A stretch of 64,000 nucleotides of DNA, from assembly GCA_028015205.1 (NCBI GenBank), contig CM051515.1, positions 13,038,001-13,102,000 of the forward strand, written 5' to 3'. The stretch's first letter is position 1. Every line of letters begins with the position of its first letter. The notes under the pieces are model-generated. The model worked only from the letters and a program-made list of their open reading frames with translations, was not told the origin of the DNA and did not search any database. The translations under genes were made by a program, and so were the position numbers. Source of the DNA: Mytilisepta virgata. Taxonomy: Eukaryota > Mollusca > Bivalvia > Mytilida > Mytilidae. This document shows positions 22,424 to 34,000 of this stretch, one piece after another.

Positions 22424-23583
22424 ATTTTTAGGTTGTGGGTAAAATGTGTAACCCGTACCCGTACCCATACCAAAAATCCCTGTGCCGAAAATACTTTTTC
22501 TTGATAATTACTACTTCCACATTTATAGCTTTCTTTCTTGAAATCAATGTAAATAATCAACAAAAAATTTTCTTTATTTTCAATTTTATAAGTTTTTGCC
22601 CTGATATATCACGAAAAACGTTGTCAAAGGGGGTAAAATGTTTAACTTGAAGAAGCTAAATTTGGTTGTACAATCCCAATGTTTCATAGTAAGAATAGAA
22701 AATATTTCTTTAAAATGGAGAAGAAGCATACTACATTGATTATTTTTCTTGGCATAAAATAACGTACATATTTATTCATTCAGTTAGTGATTCTAATGTT
22801 GTCACTGTTGGTTCATGCTTTTTATAATTATCATATTTGTCAACAGATAAATTATATATGAATTATTATTACAATATAACAAATTTTAAAAGGGAGAGAA
22901 ATTCGTTGACTCTTTTGCAGGTAAGGGGGGCATTTTTCTTATTTTTCAATTTATAGGGGTGTTTATGAAAACGTTTAAGAATTTATTGTGAAACAATAAA
23001 CATAACAAATATCGTAAACATACATACCCACAATAAAAGGCACACTATGATTGTGATCAAGACGAACTATAAATACTTACAAATTTATCTAAGTTATATT
23101 ACAGGTTTCATTTCTCTTTTAATAATAAATTGTGCTAATGATTATAATTTTAGAATCTTAATAATAAAAAAATCCAAACTTTTACCGGCTAAACATAATG
23201 TCAATATATTATATATAATAGTTTTAATATTACTGTCAAATAAATAAATTTTCTTAAATAAATAAACATTCATATTTTTCTAAAAAGATGTCAAAATTGT
23301 AAGTATTGTATATTAATCGGGATAATAGCACACGTTCTAGCTTGTTTGGTTAACACATTTTACCCCTCTGAACTACGTTTATGGTGATATAATGAGACAA
23401 AAACATATCAAAAGATCTGTATATGTAAATTTCTTTACAAAGTATAAAATTATACTCAGTTCAAGAACGGAAGATATAAATGTGAAATTAGTATTTATAT
23501 TCAAGAAAATGTATTTTCGGTACGGGGATTTTGGGTTCAGGTACGGGTATGTGTTACACATTTTTCCCACAACCACATTTTTA
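22424..23583. mobile_element. 1.16-kb DNA element with long inverted ends (GTAAAATGTGTAACCCG)
   Basis: The left end GGTTGTGGGTAAAATGTGTA and the right end (TACACATTTTTCCCACAACC on the plus strand) are inverted. Pairing extends over about 200 bases with drift (ACCCGTACC and AATCCC segments). The right half, reversed, also occurs at 60587-61210. No transposase frame was seen, so it is non-autonomous. Confidence 0.7.
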
Positions 23584-24007
23584 GCATATTATGCCCTTCA
23601 GAAATTATGACCCAGTTCTAAACAACTGTACAGAAATTATGACCCTGTTCTAGACAGCAAGACTGTGAAAATCCGACTGAAGGTCATACTCAAAATTATT
23701 GTGAATTATTTTTTGACAAAGCAGGATTTGAGTCTTTGTCTTAAGGACAGTTCTTGATTTGCATAATTAATTACATAATACAAGCTTTATCCCAAATATT
23801 ACACACTTATAAAGTTATGAAGCGACATATTACCGTAGCTAGATTTGATAAAATATAAAAGATTGTCCCCTTGGCTTTTGAATCCGTTTGTTCTGATTAT
23901 AAGTGGAGAATATTATGGGTGGGGGAAGGAAACGACATAATAGTGAATTCTAAAATTTAGTTCTTTGACATTAATAAAACCAGAGGATTTCGAAAGTCAG
24001 ATCGAAA

Positions 24008-24575
24008 CCAGGGGGCTGTTTTTATGCTGTCTCTCCGGATCTCTACTGGTTCTCTACTGGAGAACGTTCCACAAAAATGGAAATGGAGCTCTCCGGTAGA
24101 AATTCTCAGAAGAGGCAAAAATACACGGCAGAATCAAATATGGCGACCACATTAGTAAAAAAAAATTAAATTAGTTAAATGCTTTATGTTGGAGGAGTTT
24201 TCAGATGATCCGACATCAGAAAGTGAAAGCGATGATGATGACAATCATACCACCGCTCTTATTTTATCAAGTTTACCATTTGTGTGAGAATAAAGAACTA
24301 TAACTCTTTGTTTGGTACTTGTAAACATAAAATACTACTGACATATCAGAGCTCCAGAAGAGACGCACCTTGCAAAAAAATACAAGTGGAGATCTCCAGT
24401 TTCAATCCAACAGCCCAAAAAAACAGACCCCACGTGTCTCTTCCGGATCTCTTCCAACTAAACTACCTTTTGACAATGGAGAGATATCAGAGCTCCAGAA
24501 GAGACGCACCTTGCAAAAAAATACAAGTGGAGATCTCCAGTTTCAATCCAACGGCTCAAAAAAACAGACCCCAGG
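24008..24575. mobile_element. DNA-element remnant with GGGGNCTGTTTTT ends and an internal duplication
   Basis: The left border reads GGGGGCTGTTTTTATG and the right border, reverse complemented, GGGGTCTGTTTTTTTG. Two copies of a 138-bp unit (GAGCTCCAGAAGAGACGCAC, AATACAAGTGGAGATCTCCA) lie near the right end, from 24347 and 24485. A short acidic frame in the middle (from 24191) starts LEEFSDDPTSESESDDDD and ends at TGA after about 34 codons. End sequence and acidic start are weakly reminiscent of PIF/Harbinger elements. Confidence 0.5.
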
Positions 24576-24599
24576 AAACGAGATGACCAAAATCATGTG

Positions 24600-26035
24600 A
24601 ACCTGACTGTTGTAGAAAAATAAATAAACAAATAAATATTTTTATGCTGCAAAACACATGCCTTTATAACATGGAGTAATAAATACAAGGATCACGACCT
24701 TATAACTGTGTATATATATATATATATATATGTTATTTTTGGTATATTTCACTTATTTTTGTTAAAGAGTTCTCTGCCGTTCTTATCTACATAATTGAAG
24801 TTCCAGTTCGCAAACAAAACCTATTACAATTAAATAAACTTATTTTAAGTTATACCTATGGGGGTTATACAATTGTGGTAGAATTGGATTTAACTAGCTA
24901 GAGTTATCCTTCTTGAAACTCTAAATTTCTGTATTTTGGAAATTTCTTTAGTATTTCCTTTTCAGTTGTTATAAAATAGGTTTTATTTGATCAAATATCA
25001 TAAAGTATTAGTTTCGGTATTGGAGTTTATTTAAATTTCATAGCTTAACTATTTTTTGGAATTTTATTCTAAACCGACACCTGGATTGTGATACAACTTA
25101 AATTTAACTATAGCTTTAGTGAAAGTGTTATTGTTTGTCTGAAGGTGACCGTGTCACCAAGAAGAGAGAACGTGCGTTACGTTCCACGGTTAGTGCTTTA
25201 CCACTTTTTCTTCCTTATTGATTTATTGAATTAACTGAGGGTTTACAGTGAAAGAAAAAAAAATGGTATTCATCGTCTAGCACTTTGCATCCAGTGCATA
25301 GTCTATTTTCTCTTGAAATATTTTTATATCTACCAACTTCAAAACAGCGAAATTCTGAATTTTAAAAGCTATTTAAATTATCCGTTTTTGAAACTGTGTA
25401 AAATCAATGTGATACTACATCCCACGATTCTCTTAAGATTATATTGTTAAAAAAGATAATCGGTTAAAATATATGAATATAAATTAAGAAAAAACAATTG
25501 ACAGCCTAGGACAAAAATGACAAAAGAAAACGTAGAAAAAAAAATTCAGTTTAACATTTCAATCCGATTCACTTGAGGGGCAACCATTTGATTTTTATGC
25601 TAGGATGAAAGGTTTGATCTTGCGTATTTTTTCGACGGAAATTGGTCCTTAATTTTTTTCGGCCGCTATCGCGACCTCAATTTTTATTTTCATTTAAACC
25701 AAAACATGTCCTGGTAGACCTAGGTCCTGCATTTTTTTCACACTTAAAGTGAACGTCGTCGCTTTTTATTTTACCAAAATAATGGACTAGGCTGCCTTTT
25801 CATTTCAAATTGCACCCTAGGCTCCCCAAAAAATTTAACGGCTGCTCCAATACCACTGATAAAAGAAACTGCGAAAATGTGTATAAAATATAGGGGATGG
25901 AGTTAAAATTAGGGTAAATTTAAGTGATTAGAATTTTTTAATCAATTCTTCTTGTCTATTGTCGCTTATTCTGTATCGTCTGAGTAACTATAGTTGTGGT
26001 GTACAATAATCTTTGTCGATTTCCGGGAATTTGTC
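24600..26035. other. no gene recognised; (TA)n at 24714-24731
   Basis: AT-rich sequence with no supported exon. A short TA run lies at 24714-24731. Confidence 0.5.
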
Positions 26036-26059
26036 TCCTGACATTCATGAACATATTAA

Positions 26060-26150
26060 TATTTTTCTTTCTTTCTTTAGTTGAATTCTTTCTTTCTTTC
26101 TTTAGCTGAATTTTTTCTTTCTTTCTATAGTTGAATTTCTTTCCCCTTTT
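26060..26150. repeat. CTTT-rich ~34-bp tandem repeat, three units
   Basis: The unit TTCTTTCTTTCTTTAGTTGA is repeated three times with small changes. Confidence 0.75.
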
Positions 26151-26609
26151 CCACGGACTTGTGTCCCAAACTTTTGTCCAAATCTAATTCAATTTGATTA
26201 CAGGTATGATTCGACAACCCCTTTCCATGAAAATTTGGAGCCTTTGTTTTTTTCAATTTACCTTGGAATCCTCCCTCTCGGATCCTCACACCAATGATAA
26301 TATACATAACAAATCTTATGGTCTCAGTCTTTACTTTAGTAACTTTCACATTACAGTGTTTCAAAATTTCTACTAATTGACAAAGCTCACTTTCACTTTA
26401 TGGTAAAATGATATTCTCGAGATAATTATATCCTCCTTATGTCATTGTATTTACTAATGAATTATTCATTTATAGATAAAATTTATCTGAATATCAATGA
26501 TTTACGGACATCTTGGTGTCTGATATATATGTAGGAATCAGAATAAGATTATTCTTACAACGATTTTTTTCAAATCGATAACAGGACACATTTATTAAAT
26601 TTTCTATTT

Positions 26610-27060
26610 TTACCACCCCACGACGAACAGTCAGTGGGGCATGTTAATTTACCCTTGTCCGTCCGGATATAGATACATGGTTTGTCTGGCTATCTGCTCC
26701 AACAGCTTTAATATTTTGTAGGATGTTTATATACATAATGGAGGTGTGCATGTCTAAAATATTTTGATTTTGTTAAAATATTCTCAAAATGACAGGCAGT
26801 TAGACTTAGTCATTGTTTTCGTACTATCTCCATAATGGGAACATCGTTTGTCCGGCTAACTCCTCATATACAGTTTTAGAGCTACAGTCCACAGGATTTG
26901 AATTTTTTTGTAAATATTCTCAAAACGACAGACCTGTAGTTGGACTTAGCCATTTTTTTCATACTAGCTGCATTGTTTATAATTTCTTATGGTCAGGCGG
27001 GGGCATCATTTGTGTCTTACAGACACACTTCATTTTAAAAAATCACTCCTAACAAAACAA
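26610..27060. mobile_element. dispersed element with two ~150-bp internal units
   Basis: It starts with CCACCCCACGACGAACAGTC. It carries two diverged units with CATAATGGGAACATCGTTTG or GATACATGGTTTGTCTGG, AATATTCTCAAAA and GACTTAG-CATT. The right side ends near GGCGGGGGCATC. Non-coding. Confidence 0.5.
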
Positions 27061-27239
27061 CTTAGTCGATCATAATCAAGTGCGGGCGGGGACATACTTC
27101 TTTTCTAGTTTAATTTTTAAATGTCTGCACACCATGTACACCATTACTTTCTGAATTAATACAAGGACATTTCAATGATTTCAGTACACTAAGTATTTTT
27201 ACTAAGCTTTCATATATGGTTTCATTCTTTATTATCATT

Positions 27240-27620
27240 ATTATTAAGTCCCCAAAACAAAGTTTGGGGACCTATTGTTTTTGACCCGTTTCTTCTTTGG
27301 TCTAAGCCAAGAACTTGCCCGAATCGGATCTCAAAAATCATTCGAGCGAACTTAATGAAATTTGGTACAAAATAGGTGACCATGCCTAGTTGTGTATAAA
27401 GGTTTCGGAATTTAATAATTTATTAGTATCATAGTAAAGTCCAGACGACCACGAAGCGTCGGGGACTTATTGTTTTTGCCCCGTTTCTTATTATTATGTC
27501 AGCGACCACGAAGTAGATTATGATATGTCAAGGTGATTTTCATCATCGAAAATTATGCCATAACGGGAGGTGACTTGTGTTCTTCGCTTGCGAGCACAGT
27601 TATTATTATTATTACTACTA
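27240..27620. repeat. short dispersed repeats (CCCCAAAACAAAGTTTGGGGA hairpin)
   Basis: The hairpin TCCCCAAAACAAAGTTTGGG at 27248 starts a unit with ATTGTTTTTGACCCGTTTCT that recurs at 27463 as ATTGTTTTTGCCCCGTTTCT. ACGACCACGAAGCGTC and GCGACCACGAAGTAG also recur. A TTATTA run follows at about 27599. Confidence 0.5.
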
Positions 27621-28089
27621 TTATTATTATTTTGCTATGTAGTGATTTGGTTTATTTCTACATTTTTGACATGCTATGAGCCAAACATTGAAGAAGAATG
27701 TACATAAAGTGTGTCAAAATTGATTAGTATTACATAGAGAAACTTACTTTGCGAAGTACGATAATATTTGTTTTCAATATATACCTCTCCATGTACCCCA
27801 TATTGACACTCCCACTTCTTCCATATTCAATGTGATAAATTTGGAGACCAAATGTTTGGCACCCCTTGATTATCGATATTGATACATCAAGATGCATGAC
27901 GTATTGTCCCTGATGTACGATCTCGGTAAGAGACATATTTCTGTTACACAGAACATTGCAGGCTTCATATTCCTACGTAGTCCCTTATTAAGTTTTAAAT
28001 TTTTAAACCACTTATTTTCTGCACAATATATAAATTGAATGACAACTTGATGAAGGTAAAATCCAAAGTCACGTGAAACTGAACAAAAA

Positions 28090-28182
28090 AAAATGATATT
28101 GATTGATTGATTGATTGATTGTTGCTTAACGTCCAGTGGCAAATATTTCATGCTTCTTCAGGACGAGAACCAGTTCAATTTA
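28090..28182. mobile_element. SINE-like module (GATT)n + CGTCCAGTGGCAAATATTTC
   Basis: (GATT)5 is followed by GTTGCTTAACGTCCAGTGGC and ATGCTTCTTCAGGACGAGAA. It is a second copy of the module at 22005-22230. Confidence 0.55.
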
Positions 28183-28233
28183 TCAAACAATTCAAATAGG
28201 AATGGGAAAGGACACAAAGGGCAACCAATGAGA

Positions 28234-28376
28234 AACCAGAGTGAGTTATCTTTTCCTAACCAATGTAGGTAAGGGAGATAATAAATTTGTCTCCCTTTTA
28301 GCCTCAGGACAAAAGGGAGAGAATTTAATTATCTCCCTTACCTACATTGGTTAGGAAAAGATAACTCACTCTGGTT
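28234..28376. repeat. perfect 49-bp inverted repeat with 45-bp spacer
   Basis: The left arm 28234-28282 (starts AACCAGAGTGAGTTATC, ends AAGGGAGATAAT) is the exact reverse complement of 28328-28376. The spacer contains a second, smaller hairpin (CTCCCTTTT / AAAAGGGAG). A transcript would fold into a stem of at least 49 bp. Confidence 0.92.
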
Positions 28377-28399
28377 CCTCATTTTGACTGCCACTATAA

Positions 28400-29390
28400 A
28401 AGGAGGATAGTTGGGTAGGGTCGGAAAATTTAGCCTTCTATAGCGGCATCAGCCTACTCTTTTTTCGAAAACTACAGATGGGGTCTTTAGCGTGCGGGGA
28501 CACACGTTACTCACTATGGTCCGCGTTCAGGCTTTCCGTATTATGACCTGACACCCCCCCACCCCAAGATGGTTTCCCATACCCACCACCCAGGGACGTC
28601 CTTAAGCTCTGTGGGTTGAGCTCCCGTGATTCATCACAGTGCCTAGAAAAAAAATTATAAGATCGGAGTCAACGATATAACGGTAAATAAGATTAATGAC
28701 ATAAATCTCTATGAGGAGTAAGTGCCTTGTGTTTTTTTCCCTGTCTGGCTGGTATGTTTTCACAGACTTAGTTGACGCAAAACAAAGAAAAAACCCAGAC
28801 ACAGCTTGATGTATAATATACGATATCCTGTGTCATCCTCAGCTACCCATATCAGTTCCGAGGACCTTCTTGTGCGTTCTAATATAGTCTGGGCATGACA
28901 TCTGCAAATTTCGCATGTTATTCGATATTCGTTGGCAACGGAAGCGTTAGTTTATGTACATATATGTATGCTCATCGAAATCATATAATTCGTTTTTACA
29001 ATCTTCAGGTTGAGAAAACATTTTCCTCCCTTTAAGACCAGGCTAGGTCTGCCAAGTGCACTAAATTCATTTTGAAACTCCATACTTTTTTTATTGACAG
29101 CAGTGAAGGATGCACTCGAGATAAATCGTGGAAATGAATCAGAAATTGATTTTTCTATAGATCTTTTATAGGACTATATCGCTCCCAGAATGCTAAACTA
29201 ATTCTACCACTGCTATAAAGAACGTTAGACCTATATAAATATAATAAAATTTATAGGAACGTAATCTTGAACTGTAATTGACTTGAAAAAGAAGTCGTTT
29301 ATATCGCTCTAAAGTTTCAAAATAATCCACATGATCCACGCGTGAAGGCTTAATTACGATTCCACTGAAAGAAAAAACGAAGAAATAATA
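28400..29390. other. no gene recognised
   Basis: Mixed-composition sequence with a C run near 28551. No supported exon or recognised repeat. Confidence 0.5.
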
Positions 29391-29394
29391 CCAG

Positions 29395-29545
29395 TCGAGA
29401 GACGTGAAATTGCCCGAGCCCAGCTCAATCAAAGCAACCCAACTGACAGAACGCCGGACAAAAAATAACACAACACAAACATGAACAAAACAGAGAGTCA
29501 TTATAGTCTGACTTGGTAGAGACCCTGAATAGTGGACGGGTTAAA
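29395..29545. repeat. dispersed repeat shared with 47440-47620 and 31970-32070
   Basis: TCAAAGCAACCCAACTGACA, AAAAAATAACACAACACAAA, AGAGAGTCATTATAGTC and CCTGAATAGTGG occur in the same order at 47475-47610. A shorter form near 31970-32070 carries CAATGACATACCAATCAATC. Confidence 0.6.
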
Positions 29546-29942
29546 GGAAATTCAATGTACTTGTTAATCCATGCGTGACTTTCAATGGGGTTTTAAAGTT
29601 AACAAACCAATAAATGAGAAAATACTAATAGAAAATCATTCATCGACAAATGCTTCGAATATCATTTAAGAGGATGAAACTTGTTCAAACTCAACTTTTT
29701 TTTATTCAAGGTCATATTTAAGCCTTCTTTTTTCATTACATGTTTTAGCCTGATTTTTTTTTTTTAGAAAATTATGGATCCCGTTTTTCCAAAATTCCTT
29801 CCTTGCTATTAGCCCACACATAAAATTAAGGGACTCGAGATCTACACCCTGAAACATAGTTTTTATCCAACTTTTTTAAAAAGAAAATGGCATATAGTTC
29901 TATTACTGCTTTTACAAACTCAAACGAGTGTCCGTATGCATA

Positions 29943-30097
29943 ATTATAGATTAATACATGACCTTTTTCATATTGCCCTTCTTCTCAGCCCGAGACGTTG
30001 ATATCTGCCCTGAGGGCTTTAGTCCGAGGGACGGTGTAGTCGAGGCTGATAACGAGGGCAATATGAAACAGGACATGTATTAATCTGTTAATGACAT
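29943..30097. mobile_element. ~150-bp MITE with inverted ends
   Basis: AGATTAATACATGACC at the left pairs with ACATGTATTAATCT at the right. TCATATTGCCCTT pairs with GAGGGCAATATGA. A partial third copy of the left end lies at 41146-41170. Confidence 0.7.
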
Positions 30098-30099
30098 AT

Positions 30100-30930
30100 T
30101 GTGCCACAAAAAAGAAGTAATTTTACTGCTGAATAAGAATTTCTTGTCGTTTGACCAGCGTCTTGCTGTTCCTACATGATCAGAAGATTATTTACAGTTG
30201 GGTGGAAGTGACGTCGGTTATGCTCACGAGAGGGCCGATAAACATGTTATTGCCCTTGTATACTGTTATTGCCCGGGGGCAAATAACATGCTGCAAATTA
30301 CGCTTTTATTACACATAAGCAAAATCTGCGTTATTTCAATAAAATATGTGATCATGTCATGAAAATTAGAAGGAGGGGTATTATAAAGGAGGTACACTGG
30401 GGACGCCGGCAATTTTCGATAAAGAGTTACAATATTGATGAGATGACAAATGTTTTATCAGTTTATTTAGTGTTAGATATTTACATGATAAATCCCAAGT
30501 AGGGTTTCATCTCTCTCATAATAAATCCAAAATTGCGCACCAAACGCATTGGAATTTTTATCCCAGTTTACTACCACTAAGGCTAAACCGTTGTTAGACT
30601 TGAAGTCCTCGACAGTGCCATCCACCTACATAGGTAGCCATTGCTAAAATATCACAATTAGTGTCCATGAAATTCAAAGTACATTGTCATATTAAAATCT
30701 AAAACGACCAAGCTATACAAATTTTAATGAGAATTCTTGACAGATGCCATTATTTTCAAAAGATTGGTTTACAAGACATTACGACGTGTTTGGAAACTTA
30801 AGACAATTTCAGAAAAGAATCAATTATTCAAGTTTTAATCATACAAAAATTGATTTAAAATTTGTAGATCAAACCGACAAATATAAAGCACATGCCATTA
30901 GTTGCCAGTGGTACCCTGGTTGTTATAGGA
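30100..30930. other. no gene recognised; probable 5' flank of the lectin gene
   Basis: No exon was supported. If the start exon at 30938 is right, part of this stretch is promoter and 5' UTR. CAT/GTTATTGCCC motifs at 30240-30290 resemble the MITE just upstream. Confidence 0.4.
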
Positions 30931-30937
30931 ATCAATA

Positions 30938-31001
30938 ATGTTAAAACTATCTTTTGTTGTTTTATTTAGAAGTCTGTTTGTAATTCTTTTCACAAACAAA
31001 A
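30938..31001 (+). CDS. lectin receptor exon 1 (signal peptide, tentative)
   Basis: The ATG opens a hydrophobic run, MLKLSFVVLFRSLFVILF, that ends at a near-consensus donor (A|GTAAGTATA) in phase 1, exactly the phase exon 2 needs. It lies 3.3 kb from exon 2. The alternative is a start at ATG 34302 inside the exon 2 open frame (MLCYVFLG), whose hydrophobic core is very short and overlaps the acceptor. Confidence 0.5.
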
Positions 31002-34000
31002 GTAAGTATATTATAGATTCATCTGCTGAAAAATTACTAATAAATAACTTAAGGAAAATGCAAATGCATACTTTGATTAGTCCGAGATTCGTCTTTTATC
31101 GTCCATTTTGTACTGTCTTGGGGCTGTAATATGTCCTTTCACACTCCATATATAAAAACGGGATATCTCTGTTATTATCCAGAATCGACAGTTGTCTGTA
31201 ATTTACTGCTAGTACATGTAAATTTATTTTCTGACGATAAAACCATATATTTTTCGCTTCTTTAATGATTTCACTATAAGATGGTTAAAAGGATACAGTA
31301 TATGCATATACATTGTAGAGATCCTAGCAAATATCAAATATGTACATGATACATTTCCTGTTGTTTATTTGGTTTTGCCTTTCCAAAACGCCAATCTCGA
31401 TCTGACAAATAAAATTATTAGCAATATTAATTCAATATGTTTATGAGGACGTTATCATCGTTACACATATTTATTGCAGACATTTGGCTTCAAATGTAAA
31501 ATTGTTACTATGCTGTTGGCGTGGGCAATGATGCAAGCACAGCAATAGCCCTTTCAGGAAACACAATTCTGACTCTAAAAAACTATAATTTTAAGCCAGT
31601 TATTTCCCTTACTTTACTTACTTCCTTTTCCGGCGAACGAAACTTTTTTTCTAGCCTAAGTATGTAGCACATTATGGCTGCCCCCATTAAACAAAGACTT
31701 TTCTAAATGACCCATATATAAAAAATGCATATGCTGCTATGGCGCTCGCTACGGCTCGCTATAAGAAGAGGAATTTCACATCCTGCTTTCTGAAATTTGC
31801 AAAAATTAAAGATCATCTTCACTGGATTTGACACTCTGCCGGGTATTCCTTACATGTAATGTGGAGTGTGTCGTTAACGGAGCAGGACGTGCTTACCCTT
31901 CTGGAACATGTGATGTCACTATCATTTTTTGTGGGAGTTCACATTGCAATTGTTTTAGTTTTCGTAAACAACAAAATGGATAACAGGAAAGTTCAACAAT
32001 GACATACCAATCAATCTAAGCAACTGAGCTGACAGAACTAAAGACAAAAATTAACATAAAACTGCAGAATACACAAACTTCTTTTATGACTTTCTTTGGT
32101 TAGTTGTGCGTTTTTGTTAATGTTTTAGCTGTCTAAGTATTTTCAAGAATTGGACCCGTCTTATGATTTTGGTCTTATCGAAATTTCCCACTGTGTTATT
32201 GCCCTCTTTCCGATATTTATACCATAACTAACTTATTATGTTTCATTATTATATATGGCATAGTTCATCGTCTTGCATTATTAACTTAATCTATGATGTT
32301 GCTATATGAAATCCACTGGAAGTATTCCGATTGATATAATTATTGTGCTGCCAAAGCATGATTATCTTTTTCATCTGATATTGCTTTCAGTAACTTACTA
32401 CATGGTGTGGGGTTTCCCACTATCTGAAGATCGAGTGGTGATCAAAAGACAACTATTTTTAATCTGTTCAATTCTTAGATGGAATGCTATCTTCTTGAAA
32501 TTTTACTTCATCTCCCTTTTTTTGAAAACAAAACAAGCAAAAACAAATATATTAAAAGTCATTGTTCGTTGGTTAAGGCTTTCCACAGCGTCCACAAGTA
32601 CAGAGATGTCATGAGAATGTATAGGACTACATGTTGGTCTGTTGAATCAAGAAATTGTGTGCAATTGAAAAGCAAGATGTTTTGTGATTACAACCTGAAT
32701 AAATCATTAATTATCATATAGTAAATGAAACCATTTTTGCAACACAACATTCCATCGAGTAATAAACACTCAAGCTTTGGTCAAGATTGGTTTAAACTTC
32801 CATTTAACACGATTTCAGTTCAGTATACTTTTACATATTAAACTTTCTGTAAATTATTTTTTTAAGTTAAAACCTAAATGACAAAATCCTGTTATCGTGA
32901 ATTATTTAGTAGACTTATATCATGTATATATTTTTTAACAACAGATACAGCGTTTAAAATGTCATATAGTAAATGTTGATTTGTCGGAGAATCCTCCAAT
33001 GTCAACAGCCTTTTAGTCGTATTGTCTTGGGCCATTGGACGTTAGAGCATAATCCATATAGGTCCGAAATTTCTCCGACTTCAGATGAACTTCTTTTTGT
33101 TTTGAATTTGGGACATAGGACGTCAGAGCATACTAAAAATACGAAACTTAAAATTTTTCAAACAACATTATCTTCTTTTGTATTTAAAATTAATTTTCTC
33201 TCGAGAAAACCTTGTACGCTATGCTTCTTTGACTATCAGAATAATTATCTTAAAAACGTCTGATTGTTATATTTGGTAAGGAAGCAATTTTTGAATATCT
33301 GAATAATTATCTTAAAAACGTCTTATTGTTATATTAGGTAAGGAAGCAATCATTTGATTATCTTTGGAAAAAAGGGAGGGGTCTTCAATCTTGGAATTTT
33401 GTTTTTAGCGAAATATTCTGCTTTCCTTCCGGTTCGCAAGCGCACTAAGCATATTTTCCATGGCAGTCGGTATTGGCAGTTTGACCTTTAAGAAGCTTGG
33501 GTATGGTAACAACGTAGCGTTGTCAATTTCCTGTTTTGTATTTGGTTGAAAATGTTATTTGTTATGTTCGGAAAAAACACCTTTGTGAACATATTGATGT
33601 TTTTAAGTAAGTGAAAATGAAGATTCTTATTTTATAAAACTTTATCTAATAACAATAAAAGTATTGAAATCCAATTTGTTGATAAATAGCTACATGTACT
33701 TCCTACTACTAAAATCCGTACTGCATCTGGTTAATTATAGTTCAACACCAATTATCAACTGAAGTAGGATGTATACAAGAATGCACTTGTTAATCCATGG
33801 AATTCAAAGTAATATTTAAGCCTGCATTTTATTTCAATAGATGTTTTAGCCTGCCATTTATTTTCAAGAAATTTCCCATGTTAATATCTTTGGACTGTTA
33901 TTTTATTTTTTTAAAAAATTCCTTCCTTGCCATTAGCGCAAACATAAAATTGAGATGCTCTATAGCACGAAAACCGTTATGATCCAACTTTTAGAAAAAG

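Noticed and set aside
29193..29501. 102-codon minus frame with hydrophobic start
   Set aside because: It overlaps a dispersed repeat (copy at 47440-47620 gives a similar frame) and shows no recognisable protein.
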